Assembly (NCBI GenBank): GCA_029936425.1
Contig: JAPYSU010000007.1
Location: forward strand, 77,995 to 141,994
Source: Litorimonas sp.
GTDB taxonomy: Bacteria > Pseudomonadota > Alphaproteobacteria > Caulobacterales > Maricaulaceae
Length of the DNA: 64,000 bases
Reading direction: 5' to 3'
Shown: positions 16,755 to 26,800 of the stretch, piece after piece
Layout: each line of letters starts with the position of its first letter
Position numbering within the stretch: the stretch's first letter is position 1
Notes under the pieces: generated by a model
Database searches by the model: none
Seen by the model: only the letters and a program-made list of their open reading frames with translations
What the model was told of the DNA's origin: nothing
Translations under genes and position numbers: made by a program

Positions 16755-17969
16755 ATGATTAATGACGTCGTGGGGGATGTGCGTCAGCGCATTCTACAAC
16801 ATTTTAGGGAACGTCAAATTTATCTCCGATCTGGGGGTGAAGTAAAATACTATGTTCTTTCGACACGGTTGCAGCTTATCGTCGCCGCAATCCTTTCTTT
16901 CATGTCGCTCTGGTGCTTGATTACGCTTGTTAACCTATTATGGGGCAATAACCCTCTCCGCGCTCCCGCCAAGCAAGCCAAACTTATAGAAGCCAAATAT
17001 GAACGTATGCTGGCTGACCAGCGCGCCAAGCAGCTCAACACTGAACTTTTGCTCGCCGAGCAAAAACAAAGCTTTGAAAGCATGGCCAAGAGCTTTGAGG
17101 AAAAACATACGGCAATCTCTCAACTGGTTAATGCGGGGTCTCCCGTCTCGCCCGTAAATTTACCGACTATAAAATATGCGTCCAACCGGGTGCTTATGTC
17201 ACCGACCCTTCGCGATCCTGCGCCGCGGGTCCCAAGAAAAGCCCTCGTACCTAACGCCATGGCCGAAACGGGCCTAAACATTGACCAGTCGCTCAATACG
17301 ATTGACCAAACGCAAAACAAGATATTGGTATCCGCGGAAGCTGAAACACTGGATCGTATCGAGCGCAACAGAGCCCTTATCCGGGCCACAAACATGCAAG
17401 TTGATACAGTCCTTAAAGAAGGTCCCTTTGGCAAAGGCGGACTTTATGTGCCGCTGGATGAAGCAGACGCACCGATTGAAGACGGAAAATTTGGCTCCCG
17501 CATTGCAAGTATTCAAGCCCGCCTCTCAGAAGCTGAAGCTTTAGACAAGGCTATTCTGTCTCTCCCGCTTGGGTTTCCCGTTCTGACTGACACTTATAGA
17601 ACGAGCACATATGGCGTTCGCCATGACCCCTTCACACGGCGTCCAACCTTTCACGAAGGCGTCGACTTCGGCGGCCGTAGCATGACACCTATTGCCGCGA
17701 CGGCCGACGGCGTTGTTTCCTTTGTGGGCCGCAATGGTGGATATGGACGCGTTGTGGAAATCGACCATGGACATGGTTTTGTCACGCGCTACGCTCATTT
17801 ACAAAAAACCTATGTCAAAAAAGGGCAGCAAGTCTCTAAGGGGGATAAAATCGCAGGGATGGGGTCGACTGGTCGCAGTACAGGATCTCATCTTCACTAT
17901 GAAGTTCACTTTCAGGGCCGTGTTTATGACCCGGAAAACTTTTTGAGAGCAGGCCTCTATGTTCAATAA
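16755..17969 (+). CDS. M23-family peptidoglycan endopeptidase, membrane anchored (LmdC-like)
   Basis: This 404-residue inner-membrane protein has a transmembrane helix at about residues 40-62 and a coiled-coil-prone stretch (75-125). A C-terminal LytM/M23 domain occupies about 285-398. All zinc-site residues are present: H300 and D304 in HEGVD, and H379/H381 in SHLHYEV. H347 also lies in the active-site region. It should be an active DD-endopeptidase that opens peptidoglycan cross-links. The gene overlaps the bactofilin gene by 11 bases. In Hyphomonas a bactofilin works with an M23 enzyme of this layout (LmdC) in morphogenesis, so the same partnership is likely here. Confidence 0.93.
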   Translation: MINDVVGDVRQRILQHFRERQIYLRSGGEVKYYVLSTRLQLIVAAILSFMSLWCLITLVNLLWGNNPLRAPAKQAKLIEAKYERMLADQRAKQLNTELLLAEQKQSFESMAKSFEEKHTAISQLVNAGSPVSPVNLPTIKYASNRVLMSPTLRDPAPRVPRKALVPNAMAETGLNIDQSLNTIDQTQNKILVSAEAETLDRIERNRALIRATNMQVDTVLKEGPFGKGGLYVPLDEADAPIEDGKFGSRIASIQARLSEAEALDKAILSLPLGFPVLTDTYRTSTYGVRHDPFTRRPTFHEGVDFGGRSMTPIAATADGVVSFVGRNGGYGRVVEIDHGHGFVTRYAHLQKTYVKKGQQVSKGDKIAGMGSTGRSTGSHLHYEVHFQGRVYDPENFLRAGLYVQ

Positions 17970-18405
17970 GACCAATGCTTCCAGCAGCGCAGCTGTCGAT
18001 GATAGCAAGAAAACCACTTCGGCCCCTGCCCCGCGAGTTTCTTCGGCGCCGTCTATTTTGGGGCGGGACCTGATTATTACAGGCGATCTTAAAACAGATG
18101 GCGATGTCCAGATTGATGGCCGGGTTGACGGCAATGTTCATGCGGGAAACATCACCATTGGAGAACAAGGCATTATAAACGGCAAAGTCGTTGCCAAAAG
18201 CGTCCATGTGCGCGGGAAAATAACGGGTAAAGTGGATGCTGGGTCAATTGAGCTCGCCGAAACGGCAAATGTTCAGGCAGACCTTGTTCAAGATCAGCTC
18301 ATGATCGCCAACGGAGCCTTTTTTGATGGAAAATGCGCTCGAAAGACAGCTCCCAGTACGAAAACTGCAGAGCCCGTAAAATCAGCTCAGAAAAAAGCAA
18401 GTTAA
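17959..18405 (+). CDS. bacA: Bactofilin
   Basis: This 148-residue polymer-forming cytoskeletal protein has a short disordered N-terminus (about 1-32) that usually binds the membrane. A bactofilin beta-helix follows (34-125), with repeats such as GDLKTDGDVQIDGRVDGNVHAG, then a basic Lys/Ala-rich tail. It overlaps the 3' end of the M23 peptidase gene and is probably translationally coupled to it. The likely job is to place the M23 enzyme at growth or curvature sites. The symbol reflects family resemblance to BacA. Confidence 0.93.
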   Translation: MFNKTNASSSAAVDDSKKTTSAPAPRVSSAPSILGRDLIITGDLKTDGDVQIDGRVDGNVHAGNITIGEQGIINGKVVAKSVHVRGKITGKVDAGSIELAETANVQADLVQDQLMIANGAFFDGKCARKTAPSTKTAEPVKSAQKKAS

Positions 18406-18445
18406 GTCAGGTCTTTTTAATTCGCCCTTCAGGCCCGCAAAAATT

Positions 18446-18468
18446 AGCCGCCTCAGGGTGGCTTTTTT
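18446..18468 (+). terminator. Intrinsic terminator after bactofilin
   Basis: The hairpin has arms agccgcc and ggtggct (one G-T pair, loop about tcag) and is followed by TTTTTT. It ends the M23-bactofilin transcript and overlaps the last codons of the convergent prfB. Confidence 0.75.
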
Positions 18469-19586
18469 ATGCGCCTGCGTCTTCCCCGGAGTTTACCTTG
18501 GCCGATAGCGCCGCCGCCATAAACGGGTCTAGCTTTCCATCCAGAACGCCAGACGTATCAGACGTCTCAATACCTGTGCGGAGATCCTTCACCATTTGAT
18601 AGGGCTGTAAGACATAAGATCGAATTTGGTGTCCCCACCCGATATCTGATTTGTTATCAGCCTGAGCTTGAGCGGCAGCTTCCCTCTCCTGCAGTTCCTT
18701 TTCATAGAGACGAGCCCGCAGCATATCCCAGGCTTGCGACCGGTTTTTATGCTGACTTCGGTCATTCTGGCACTGCACAACGATGCCTGTTGGTTCATGC
18801 GTAATCCGAACCGCAGAATCGGTTTTATTGACGTGCTGTCCCCCTGCACCGGATGCGCGGTAGGTATCGACACGGCAGTCGCTTTCATTGATCTCTATCT
18901 CTATGGAATCGTCAACTTCCGGGTAGACCCAAACTGAGGCAAAACTGGTATGCCGTCGGGCGGAGCTGTCATAAGGCGATATCCGTACAAGGCGGTGAAC
19001 ACCCGACTCTGTTTTCAGCCAACCAAAAGCGTTGTGTCCCTTCACCTTGATGGTTGCCGACTTGATCCCGGCGCCGTCGCCGTCCTCATGTTCAATCACA
19101 TCAACTTTCATATTGCGGGAATTGGCCCAGCGGGAATACATCCGCAGCACCAGTTCGGCCCAGTCCTGCGCCTCGGTTCCGCCGGCCCCGGGGTGAATTT
19201 CAATAAAGCAATCATTGGCATCGGCTTCCCCGGAAAGCAGGGCTTCCAGCTCAGCTTCGGCCGCTTTTTCCTTAACAGCCGCCAAAGCTTTCGCCGCCGC
19301 CTCAAACATCTCTTCATCGTCATCCATCTCGGCCAATTCGGCCAGTTCGACATTGTCAGACAGGTCAGTTTCAAGCTTTTGGATGGAGTCAAAAGCGCTT
19401 TCAAGACGCGCGCGCTCCTGCATAAGTGTTTGAGCTTTTTGAGGATCATCCCAGAAGGATTGCTCCTCTGCCAGGGCGTTTAATTCGGCTAGACGATGTT
19501 CGGATGGCTCCCAGTCAAAGACGCCTCCTCAGCAGCTCTATAGACTGCTCGATTTCAGTTTTCATTTGAGAAATATCAGCACGCAT
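18467..19586 (-). CDS. prfB: Peptide chain release factor 2 with programmed +1 frameshift
   Basis: RF2 ends translation at UGA and UAA. The gene is split between two frames. The ATG at 19586 opens 23 codons ending CTT TGA, and the rest of the protein is read in the +1 frame from GAC onward. The joined product is 372 residues, with the GGQ motif at about 248-250, as in E. coli RF2. The codon-recognition loop reads SPY, as I recall from other alphaproteobacterial RF2s. Starting at the internal ATG (19423) would lose about 54 residues including the conserved WDDP segment, so the frameshifted product is the real one. It follows mrcA by 14 bases. Confidence 0.95.
19515..19529 (-). promoter_or_regulatory. 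RF2 autoregulatory +1 frameshift site
   Basis: On the minus strand the sequence is AGGAGG (19529-19524), CGT, CTT, TGA (19517-19515), then C. It has the same parts and spacing as the E. coli prfB site: an internal Shine-Dalgarno three bases before the slippery CTT, followed by TGA-C. When RF2 is scarce, ribosomes pause at UGA and slip by +1, so RF2 controls its own synthesis. Confidence 0.95.
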
Positions 19587-19600
19587 GACGGTCAAATACC

Positions 19601-22351
19601 TTAATATATGCCATCGTCAATAGTATCCGGTTCTGACTCTTCAGTCACTGGAAACGGGTCATTTTCATCCGTTTCCGGCTGAGGCGCCGACTGAAAAGGC
19701 TCTCCAGACTCGTCCTCGACGAATTCTCCTAGGGAGTCCTCTTCACTGGGCGATATCACTCTTTCGTTTCTTTGTTCCTGCCTGTAATTTGTCAGCGTGT
19801 CAGACCCGCTGCCAACCCGGATAGAGGACGACAAGCCGCCAATTTTCGGGCCTGTTCCGGGCTTGAAAGCTTCCAGAATAAAATTCGGCGCACCGATATA
19901 AGAGCTTTCGCCTGTGTCTCTGTTAACCGGCGAAAGCGTCACGCCTTCGGGAATACGAAATGGGACTGGAGACGTGCCTTCCAATGCGTCTTCCATGAAG
20001 TCTTTAAAGATTGGCACAGCCGCAGAGCTGCCCGTTTCATTCGCCATGGATTCAGGGTTATCCATTCCGACATAAACACCCACCACGAGATCAGGAGAAA
20101 AACCCATAAACCAGGCATCCTTGGACTCATTGGTCGTTCCTGTTTTACCGCCTAATGGGCGCCCAAGGCTACGGACAGAACCGCCCGTACCGTTCTCCAC
20201 CACGCCCTGCATCATATACGTAATTTGATACGCTGTGACGGGATCAATAATCTGAGGCCGCATATCCGGCAATTCCGGGGGCGCTTCGCCCTCATACTCT
20301 TCCTGCTGGCAAGAGGTGCACTGAATATCATCGTGAACAAATATTGTCTTACCGGTTCCATCCTGAACGCGGTCCAAAATAGTCGGCGTAATCGCTTTCC
20401 CGCCATTGATCATTTCTGAATAGGCTGTGGCGAGTTCCAACAGCGTCGTCTCTCCGGCCCCTAAAGCCCAGGCAAGTTCAGGTTGCGGATTATCGTAAAT
20501 GCCGAAACGCTTGCTGATATCCATAATCGGCTGCATTCCAATGTCATTGGCGAGTCGAACTGTCATGGCATTCCGGGATTTTTCCAGCCCCAAACGTAGT
20601 GTGCTCAAGCCATAAAACTTCCCGGCATTATAGTTTGAAGGTTTATAATAACGCTCACAAGCACCGCGAGAGGCCGACTGGCCAGTGGAGCCCGCGTCCC
20701 TGTCTTCGCTATTTTGGCGAAGTTCCAATTGTCCGGATTCGTTTTCTTCGCAGTTCACATCATTTCGTTCGATCACGAATGGGGCGTCCAGAACCTTGCT
20801 TGAAGGCGTGTAACCGTTTTCCAAAGCTGCCGCATAAACAAAGGGCTTGAAAGCAGACCCGGGCTGACGGTTTGCCTGAGTTGCGCGGTTAAATTGGCTC
20901 TGCTCAAAACTGTAACCACCTATCAAGGCCAAAACACGGCCCGTATGCGGATCCATGGCAATCAGGCCGCCATTGACTTTAGGCACTTGGCGCAAATTAT
21001 ATTCATTCGTCTCATCTTTGCGTTGAACCAATATGATATCGCCCCTGGAAACCACATCCGCAACAGATGTGGGCTTAGAACCATAGCGACCATTTGGAAG
21101 GGCCTTCCCTGCCCAAGCAATGTCCTTGAGGAACATTTGACCTCGTACGTCCTCCTCTGGCTTATCCTCAACCTCTTGAACCGACGGAGTTTCCTCTCCT
21201 TCTATTTCGGCCTCTTCAACTTCTGGCGGTGCAAATCCAAGTTCAGCCTTATTTTCACTCACGTCCAGAACTAAGGCGACGCGCCAGTCTTCGACATCTT
21301 TCGGCCCCTCATACTCACTGAGGCGGGTTTTCCAGTCGTCCAAACTTTCCCAATTTGTCAGGGGACCACGATAGCCATGGCGGCGATCAAACATCTCTAA
21401 TCCACGGCGGAGCGCGCGGCGCCCATTGAGCTGCATAGACGTGTCCAGCGTCGTCCGGATGGATAATCCCCCGGTATAAAGTTCATCGTAGCCATAGAGC
21501 TGCGAAATCTGTTTTCTCGCCTCTTCCACAAAATATTCCGCCGCCAGATATTCTTCGCCCTCCAGGCGATCGGTCAAAACAATATCGGTCGCCTTAGCGG
21601 CTTCACCTTCTTCCTTTGTGGCATAGCCATCTTCTACCATTCGATTGATGACGTAGGCCCGACGATTAAGCGCCCGCTCTTTTTTCACTGGATCATGAAT
21701 TTGGTAATTTGACGGGGCTTTCGGCAATACAGCCAGATACGCCATCTCGGCCACTGTCAGATCTTTCATCGGTTTCCCGAAATAATTCAGAGACGCCGCC
21801 GCCACGCCGTAAGCGCCCCGACCAAAATAGATATCGTTGAGATAGAGCTCCAAGATTTGATCCTTGCTCATCGCCTTTTCTATGCGCCGGGCGATGACAA
21901 CTTCGCGGATTTTTCGGTCAATATTTCTTTGATTTCCAACCAAAAAGTTTTTCGCAACTTGCTGAGTCAGCGTAGAGCCGCCCTCCAGGCGCCTGTCATT
22001 GAGAACATGACCGACATTTGCAATCATTGCGCGGGCAAAACCCCGTTCATCGAAACCATCATGCGTGTAAAAACGCTGGTCTTCTGCGGCGACAAAAGCG
22101 TGCTGAAGCTGGAGCGGAACACTCTCAATGGGCACAAAAACCCGCGCCTCTGTCCGGAACTCGCTGATAAGTTTTCCGTCCCCGGCATGAACCCGCGACA
22201 TTACTGGCGGTTTGTACTCTTTCAAGACTTCCAATGTCGGCAAATCTTTTGTGGCTTTCACCACATAGACAAAGGCGAAAATGCCCAGAGCAACGGCCAA
22301 ACCGAAACCTAAGGCAAATAACCATTTCAATATGCGGAGGAATTTAGTCAT
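19601..22351 (-). CDS. mrcA: Penicillin-binding protein 1A (bifunctional)
   Basis: This 916-residue inner-membrane enzyme polymerises and cross-links peptidoglycan. A transmembrane helix lies at about 8-30. The GT51 glycosyltransferase domain has the catalytic E90 in AAEDQRF and the GGSTLTQQ motif near 124-131. An OB-like insertion spans roughly 310-450. The transpeptidase domain has the catalytic S499 (GSAFK), SRN at 592-594 and KTGTT at 736-740. The C-terminal ~100 residues are acidic and probably disordered. It sits between amiC and prfB on the same strand, an order common in alphaproteobacteria. Confidence 0.96.
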   Translation of the reverse strand: MTKFLRILKWLFALGFGLAVALGIFAFVYVVKATKDLPTLEVLKEYKPPVMSRVHAGDGKLISEFRTEARVFVPIESVPLQLQHAFVAAEDQRFYTHDGFDERGFARAMIANVGHVLNDRRLEGGSTLTQQVAKNFLVGNQRNIDRKIREVVIARRIEKAMSKDQILELYLNDIYFGRGAYGVAAASLNYFGKPMKDLTVAEMAYLAVLPKAPSNYQIHDPVKKERALNRRAYVINRMVEDGYATKEEGEAAKATDIVLTDRLEGEEYLAAEYFVEEARKQISQLYGYDELYTGGLSIRTTLDTSMQLNGRRALRRGLEMFDRRHGYRGPLTNWESLDDWKTRLSEYEGPKDVEDWRVALVLDVSENKAELGFAPPEVEEAEIEGEETPSVQEVEDKPEEDVRGQMFLKDIAWAGKALPNGRYGSKPTSVADVVSRGDIILVQRKDETNEYNLRQVPKVNGGLIAMDPHTGRVLALIGGYSFEQSQFNRATQANRQPGSAFKPFVYAAALENGYTPSSKVLDAPFVIERNDVNCEENESGQLELRQNSEDRDAGSTGQSASRGACERYYKPSNYNAGKFYGLSTLRLGLEKSRNAMTVRLANDIGMQPIMDISKRFGIYDNPQPELAWALGAGETTLLELATAYSEMINGGKAITPTILDRVQDGTGKTIFVHDDIQCTSCQQEEYEGEAPPELPDMRPQIIDPVTAYQITYMMQGVVENGTGGSVRSLGRPLGGKTGTTNESKDAWFMGFSPDLVVGVYVGMDNPESMANETGSSAAVPIFKDFMEDALEGTSPVPFRIPEGVTLSPVNRDTGESSYIGAPNFILEAFKPGTGPKIGGLSSSIRVGSGSDTLTNYRQEQRNERVISPSEEDSLGEFVEDESGEPFQSAPQPETDENDPFPVTEESEPDTIDDGIY

Positions 22352-22494
22352 AAACAGCCAGTTACCCTTCGAATCAGCCTATACTTTGATGACCAATTCT
22401 GTCGAATGTAAGACATTAATGTGAGAGATTGAAGGCGCAATTATATTCTTCAGTCAGCCGCGCAGCCTTCGCTGTTAACCTCACTCTGGCGAAG

Positions 22495-23418
22495 CTACTG
22501 ATTTTCTAAAAAGTACCGGTCAATTGAGGTCACAACGGAGCGCATCATTTTATCCCGATGGGACGGCTTAAGAAGCAGGCTTTCATCCTGTGCATTGGAG
22601 AGAAAACCGAGTTCCAACAAAACAGCCGGGACATCTGGGGCCAAAAGGACAAAATACCCCGCCCGCCGGTGCGAATTTCCCACCAAGTGGGTGGCGCCGG
22701 AAAGCTCCGAGAGAAGAATGTCTGCAAACTGCTCTGACTGGCTTTCCGTTTTACGTTGAGCAAGATCTACAAGAATATCTCCGACCGGATCAGACTGCTT
22801 CGACAAATCGACATCCATGATCCAGTTCTGGGAATTACTGACAAGTGTTTTTGAACGCCCCCTGGCGCGATCCGCCAGCGTGTAGACAGAGGCGCCGCGG
22901 GCGTTTTTACTGCCTGCGCTATCGGCATGAATGGAAATGAACAAATCCGCCCCGCCTTCTCTGGCCAGCCGTAATCGCAGGTCGTGGTCGACATAGACAT
23001 CCCTGTCTCGCGTCATCCTGACGTCATATCGTCCCGTGCTCTCAAGCATTGTCTTAAGCGTTGCCGAAGCCTGACTCGTGAGAGTTTTTTCATAAGTGCC
23101 CTTTGTTCCGATCGCGCCCGGATCCCGGCCCCCATGCCCTGCATCAATAAATATGACAGGCTTACGGCTGATGCCACGGCTAGCAATCGCCCTGTTGAGA
23201 TGCGGCGCCAGACGAGGATAAGGCGTTGTGGATTTAAAGTATCGAGGCTCAGTTACCACGGGAGCGGTGCGCGGAAGCGATGATTCCACAGCCGGATTCG
23301 AAAGCGAAGGTTTTACCCGCGGGGTCACATTAGGACCGGCACAAGCCGAAAGAGGCAAGACCATCATGACGGCGGGAATCAGTCCCAAAGTGGCGAGAGC
23401 TTTGCGCAGGCGTTTCAT
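22495..23418 (-). CDS. amiC: N-acetylmuramoyl-L-alanine amidase (Amidase_3), lipoprotein-type signal
   Basis: This 307-residue periplasmic amidase cleaves the stem peptide from peptidoglycan, typically during septum splitting. The zinc site is complete: H95 in DAGHGG, E110 in TYEK and H164 in SIHAD. The catalytic glutamate is in LLELGF near 280. The signal ends in LSAC (Cys26), so it may be lipid anchored. It lacks an AMIN domain, having only a short linker before the catalytic domain. A 142-base gap holding an imperfect hairpin (ccttcgc/gcgaag) separates it from mrcA. Confidence 0.93.
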   Translation of the reverse strand: MKRLRKALATLGLIPAVMMVLPLSACAGPNVTPRVKPSLSNPAVESSLPRTAPVVTEPRYFKSTTPYPRLAPHLNRAIASRGISRKPVIFIDAGHGGRDPGAIGTKGTYEKTLTSQASATLKTMLESTGRYDVRMTRDRDVYVDHDLRLRLAREGGADLFISIHADSAGSKNARGASVYTLADRARGRSKTLVSNSQNWIMDVDLSKQSDPVGDILVDLAQRKTESQSEQFADILLSELSGATHLVGNSHRRAGYFVLLAPDVPAVLLELGFLSNAQDESLLLKPSHRDKMMRSVVTSIDRYFLENQ

Positions 23419-23848
23419 AACGTCTTTCTTACGGAGTAGGATGAATAAACTCTTACATCTTCTGATTAATCCGTCAGTTTAAACATCGGTAAAGTTATGT
23501 TCACCGTCATGAACATGAAATAGGCTTTGCAAACCGTTTTAATATGGGGCAAAGATGGAGTCAGATAAGAACGGCACCGACACATTCGTCGCAAGGTGCG
23601 GATCCCTTTTTTGGCCCTCCCCCTGTCCCTATCTTGTCCACGCAGACAGCATATATTGTGCGGAATGTCTGCTACACAGAGAGTTTTGATGCACGCAGGT
23701 AAGTTCAATATGACGCAGTCCCGGCCCGATGACCCGAAAGGTCAGGCAGGAATGTCTTTGCGCGCTTTTTCACCCTATTTCATTAATCATTTGCAGCCCC
23801 TCTTGCCGCCTGAAAGGCCCATAAGAGCGAGGCGCAACGGAGTTTTCC
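23419..23848. other. 430-bp divergent intergenic region: amiC promoter and structured rne leader
   Basis: I see no gene here. It contains a 20-bp palindrome (23497-23516) nearer to amiC. A nested stem-loop at 23574-23599 (arms gcacc/ggtgc and cgac/gtcg) is followed by a T-run at 23607-23612. A further 7-bp inverted repeat lies at gcagaca 23642-23648 and tgtctgc 23666-23672. E. coli rne is autoregulated through a long folded leader, so this region is a plausible equivalent. Confidence 0.5.
23497..23516. promoter_or_regulatory. Perfect 7+7 palindrome, candidate operator
   Basis: ATGTTCA and TGAACAT flank the six bases ccgtca. It lies 79 bases upstream of the amiC start. It is not the direct-repeat LexA box of alphaproteobacteria (GTTC N7 GTTC). 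The binding protein is unknown. Confidence 0.35.
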
Positions 23849-26800
23849 ATGTCAAAGAAAATGTTAATCGACGCCTCCCACCCGGAAGAAACGCGCGTCG
23901 TCATTGTCGATCACAACCGAGTTGAGGAACTCGATTTTGAGAGCCGTAACAAGCGTCAGCTGCGCGGCAATGTCTATCTCGCCCGCGTCACGCGGGTAGA
24001 GCCCTCCCTTCAGGCCGCCTTTATTGAATATGGCGGGAATCGTCACGGTTTCCTTGCGTTTTCCGAAATCCATCCGGACTATTACCAGATTCCTTATGAA
24101 GATCGCATGGCGATTCTCGAAGAGGAAGAGGAACACAGTTCGAAAGAAGATGACGCAGACTCTGACAATGGCGATTCTGGCGATGTCGAACGCGACGAAA
24201 ATGTCGACCCTGATGTTCATGACGCCGCAGATGAAAACGATGCCGAAGTTGCGGATGAACAGGCCAAAGTGGCCAGCACTCGCCGCAAGCGCATTTCCCG
24301 TCGCCGTTATAAAATCCAGGAAGTTATAAAACGCGGTCAGATTATCCTTGTGCAGGCCGTCAAAGAGGAGCGCGGCAATAAAGGCGCGGCCATGACAACC
24401 TATCTGTCCCTGGCCGGACGCTACTGCGTTCTCATGCCTAACACCCCACGGGGCGGCGGCATTTCCCGCAAAATTTCCAATGGGTCGGATCGTAAACGCC
24501 TGAAATCCGTCATGGGGGATTTGGATGTTCCTCAAGGGATGGGCGTCATCGTCAGAACGGCTGGTGCCAAGCGCACCAAAGCCGAGATCAAACGCGACTA
24601 CGAGTATTTATCCCGTCTATGGGGAGATATTCGTGAGACCACGCTGAAATCCATAGCCCCTGCCCTCATCCATGAAGAGGGTAATCTGGTCAAACGCTCC
24701 ATTCGCGATCTCTATAATAAAGACATCGATGAGGTTCTGGTCGAAGGTGAAGAGGCCTACAAAACAGCTAAAGCCTTCATCAAAATGCTCATGCCGAGTC
24801 ACGCCAAATTCGTGAAACAATATAAAGAGGAAATCCCTCTCTTCCTCCGCTATAATGCGGAAAGCCAGATTGAAAATAGTCTGTCCCCGCTCGTTCAGCT
24901 TAAATCCGGCGGATATCTTGTTATTCACCCCACAGAAGCCCTGGTCTCAGTCGACGTGAACTCAGGCCGCTCCACGAAAGAGCGCAATGTGGAACGCACC
25001 GCGCTCAAGACCAATCTGGAAGCGGCAGAAGAAGTCGCGCGCCAAATGCGTCTTCGGGATTTGGCCGGCCTTATTGTTATCGACTTTATCGATATGGACG
25101 AAAATAAGAACAATCGATCCGTCGAACGCAAGATGAAAGACTCTCTGTCGCAAGACCGGGCGCGCATCCAGACCAGCCGAATTTCTCAATTCGGTCTGAT
25201 GGAAATTTCGCGTCAACGCCGCCGTCGTAGTCTTCTGGAAGGCTCTACAACACCTTGCCCGCATTGCGCAGGCGTTGGCCGGAAGCGGACAGTGGAAAGT
25301 AGTGCCTTGGCCGCCATTCGCGCTGTGGAAGAAACCGCGGCACGCGGCGAAGCTCAGCGCATCCGCCTGAAAGTCTCTCCGGATGTCGCCTTTTACCTCG
25401 TTAATGAGAAACGCGATCTTTTGACTCAGGTTGATCAGGATATGGGGGTCTTCACAGAAGTTCTCGCTGATGATGAGCTTATCCGTCCGCATTATGAAAT
25501 TGAAGTCCTCGAGAAAAAGAGCCGGAAAGGCCCGGATCCACTCGACGAAATCGAAAAAGAGTTCAGGCAACAACGTCAGAAGTCGCAAAATGCGCCGAAA
25601 AAGCAGTCTGCAAAATCAAAAGACACCGATGACTCTGATGAAGATGAAGATTCTGACGAAGAGTCTAAGAGCAAAGAGGAATCCTCTGATAACTCAGACG
25701 AGAAACGCTCAGGGCGCCGACGGAGCCGTCGCGGGCGTCGCGGCGGCCGGGGTCGTTCACGGTTGCGGGATGAAAATCAGAAAGAGGACAACTCTAACGA
25801 AAACGCTTCAGACACATCCAAAGACAAAAAATCTGAGTCAGATAAGTCTGACAAGGATACGTCTGGGGAAACGCCTGATGGCTTGGAAGTCATCGATCCA
25901 AAATCAGAAAGTGAGAGCAAGCCTAAGTCGCGCCGACGCCGCGCGACCCGTAAAGCGCCAACCCGAAAATCCGGTGATGAAAAGGCAGAGTCAGAGGCGC
26001 CAGACCAGAGCGGTTCATCAGACAAAAGCTCTGGGGGCACAGACGCTAAAGATTCGTCCAAAGACGGAGCAAAGGCCAAATCTCGCTCCAGCCGTCGTCG
26101 TAAAGCGCCTTCAAAAGCTTCATCTACGCAAGCCAAGTCCGAAGCCGCACCTGATTCAAACAATAAATCGGACTCTACCAAAGAGTCTGATCTGAAACAG
26201 GAAGAGAAGAGCGCGAAAAAGCCAAGCTCAGCCGCTAGCGGCAGACGCCGGGCGGCTCCGCCTCGTAAACCCAAAGCGGAAGACGAGGTCAAAACGCCGG
26301 CAAAAGCGAAGCGGAGCCGTAAGGCCCCTGCCAAAAAGGACGAAGACGCTGTTTCAGAAGCGAAAGCCAAGCCAGCTCGTAAACGCAAAGCGCCCGCGAA
26401 AAAGACGGAGGCTTCTGCCAAAGAGGACACTACCTCAAAATCCGAGCCGTCTAAATCCAGTTCACGGCGCCGCGCGGCCCCAAAAAAGGAAGCCTCAAAA
26501 ATAGCAGAGACCTCCTCTGATGTGACCGATGAGAAAAAACAAAGTCCTAAGAAAGCCGCTGCGAAAAAGGCGCCGGCTAAGAAGCGCGCGCCGTCAAAAA
26601 GCGCTTCTAAAACTAAGCCTGAAGAGACTTCTGCGGTCGAATCAAAGCCGAGCAGACGTCGCGCAGCTCCGAAGAAAAGTGCCGAGTCGACGAGCAAAAG
26701 CTCCCGGACACGCAAGGCCCCTTCAAAGAAGGCAGCAACGGCGACAGCCGACTCTAAATCCGAACCTGAGCCTGTGCATTCAGCGCCTGAAAATAACTCC

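Noticed and set aside
18900..19000. SPY instead of SPF in the RF2 codon-recognition loop as a sign of altered specificity
   Set aside because: As far as I recall, SPY is common in alphaproteobacterial RF2, and all other motifs are normal.
18467..19586. prfB as a frameshifted pseudogene
   Set aside because: The frame change occurs exactly at the conserved RF2 slip site with its internal Shine-Dalgarno, and the product is full length.
23497..23516. LexA box
   Set aside because: Alphaproteobacterial LexA binds direct repeats GTTC N7 GTTC, whereas this is an inverted repeat with a different spacing.
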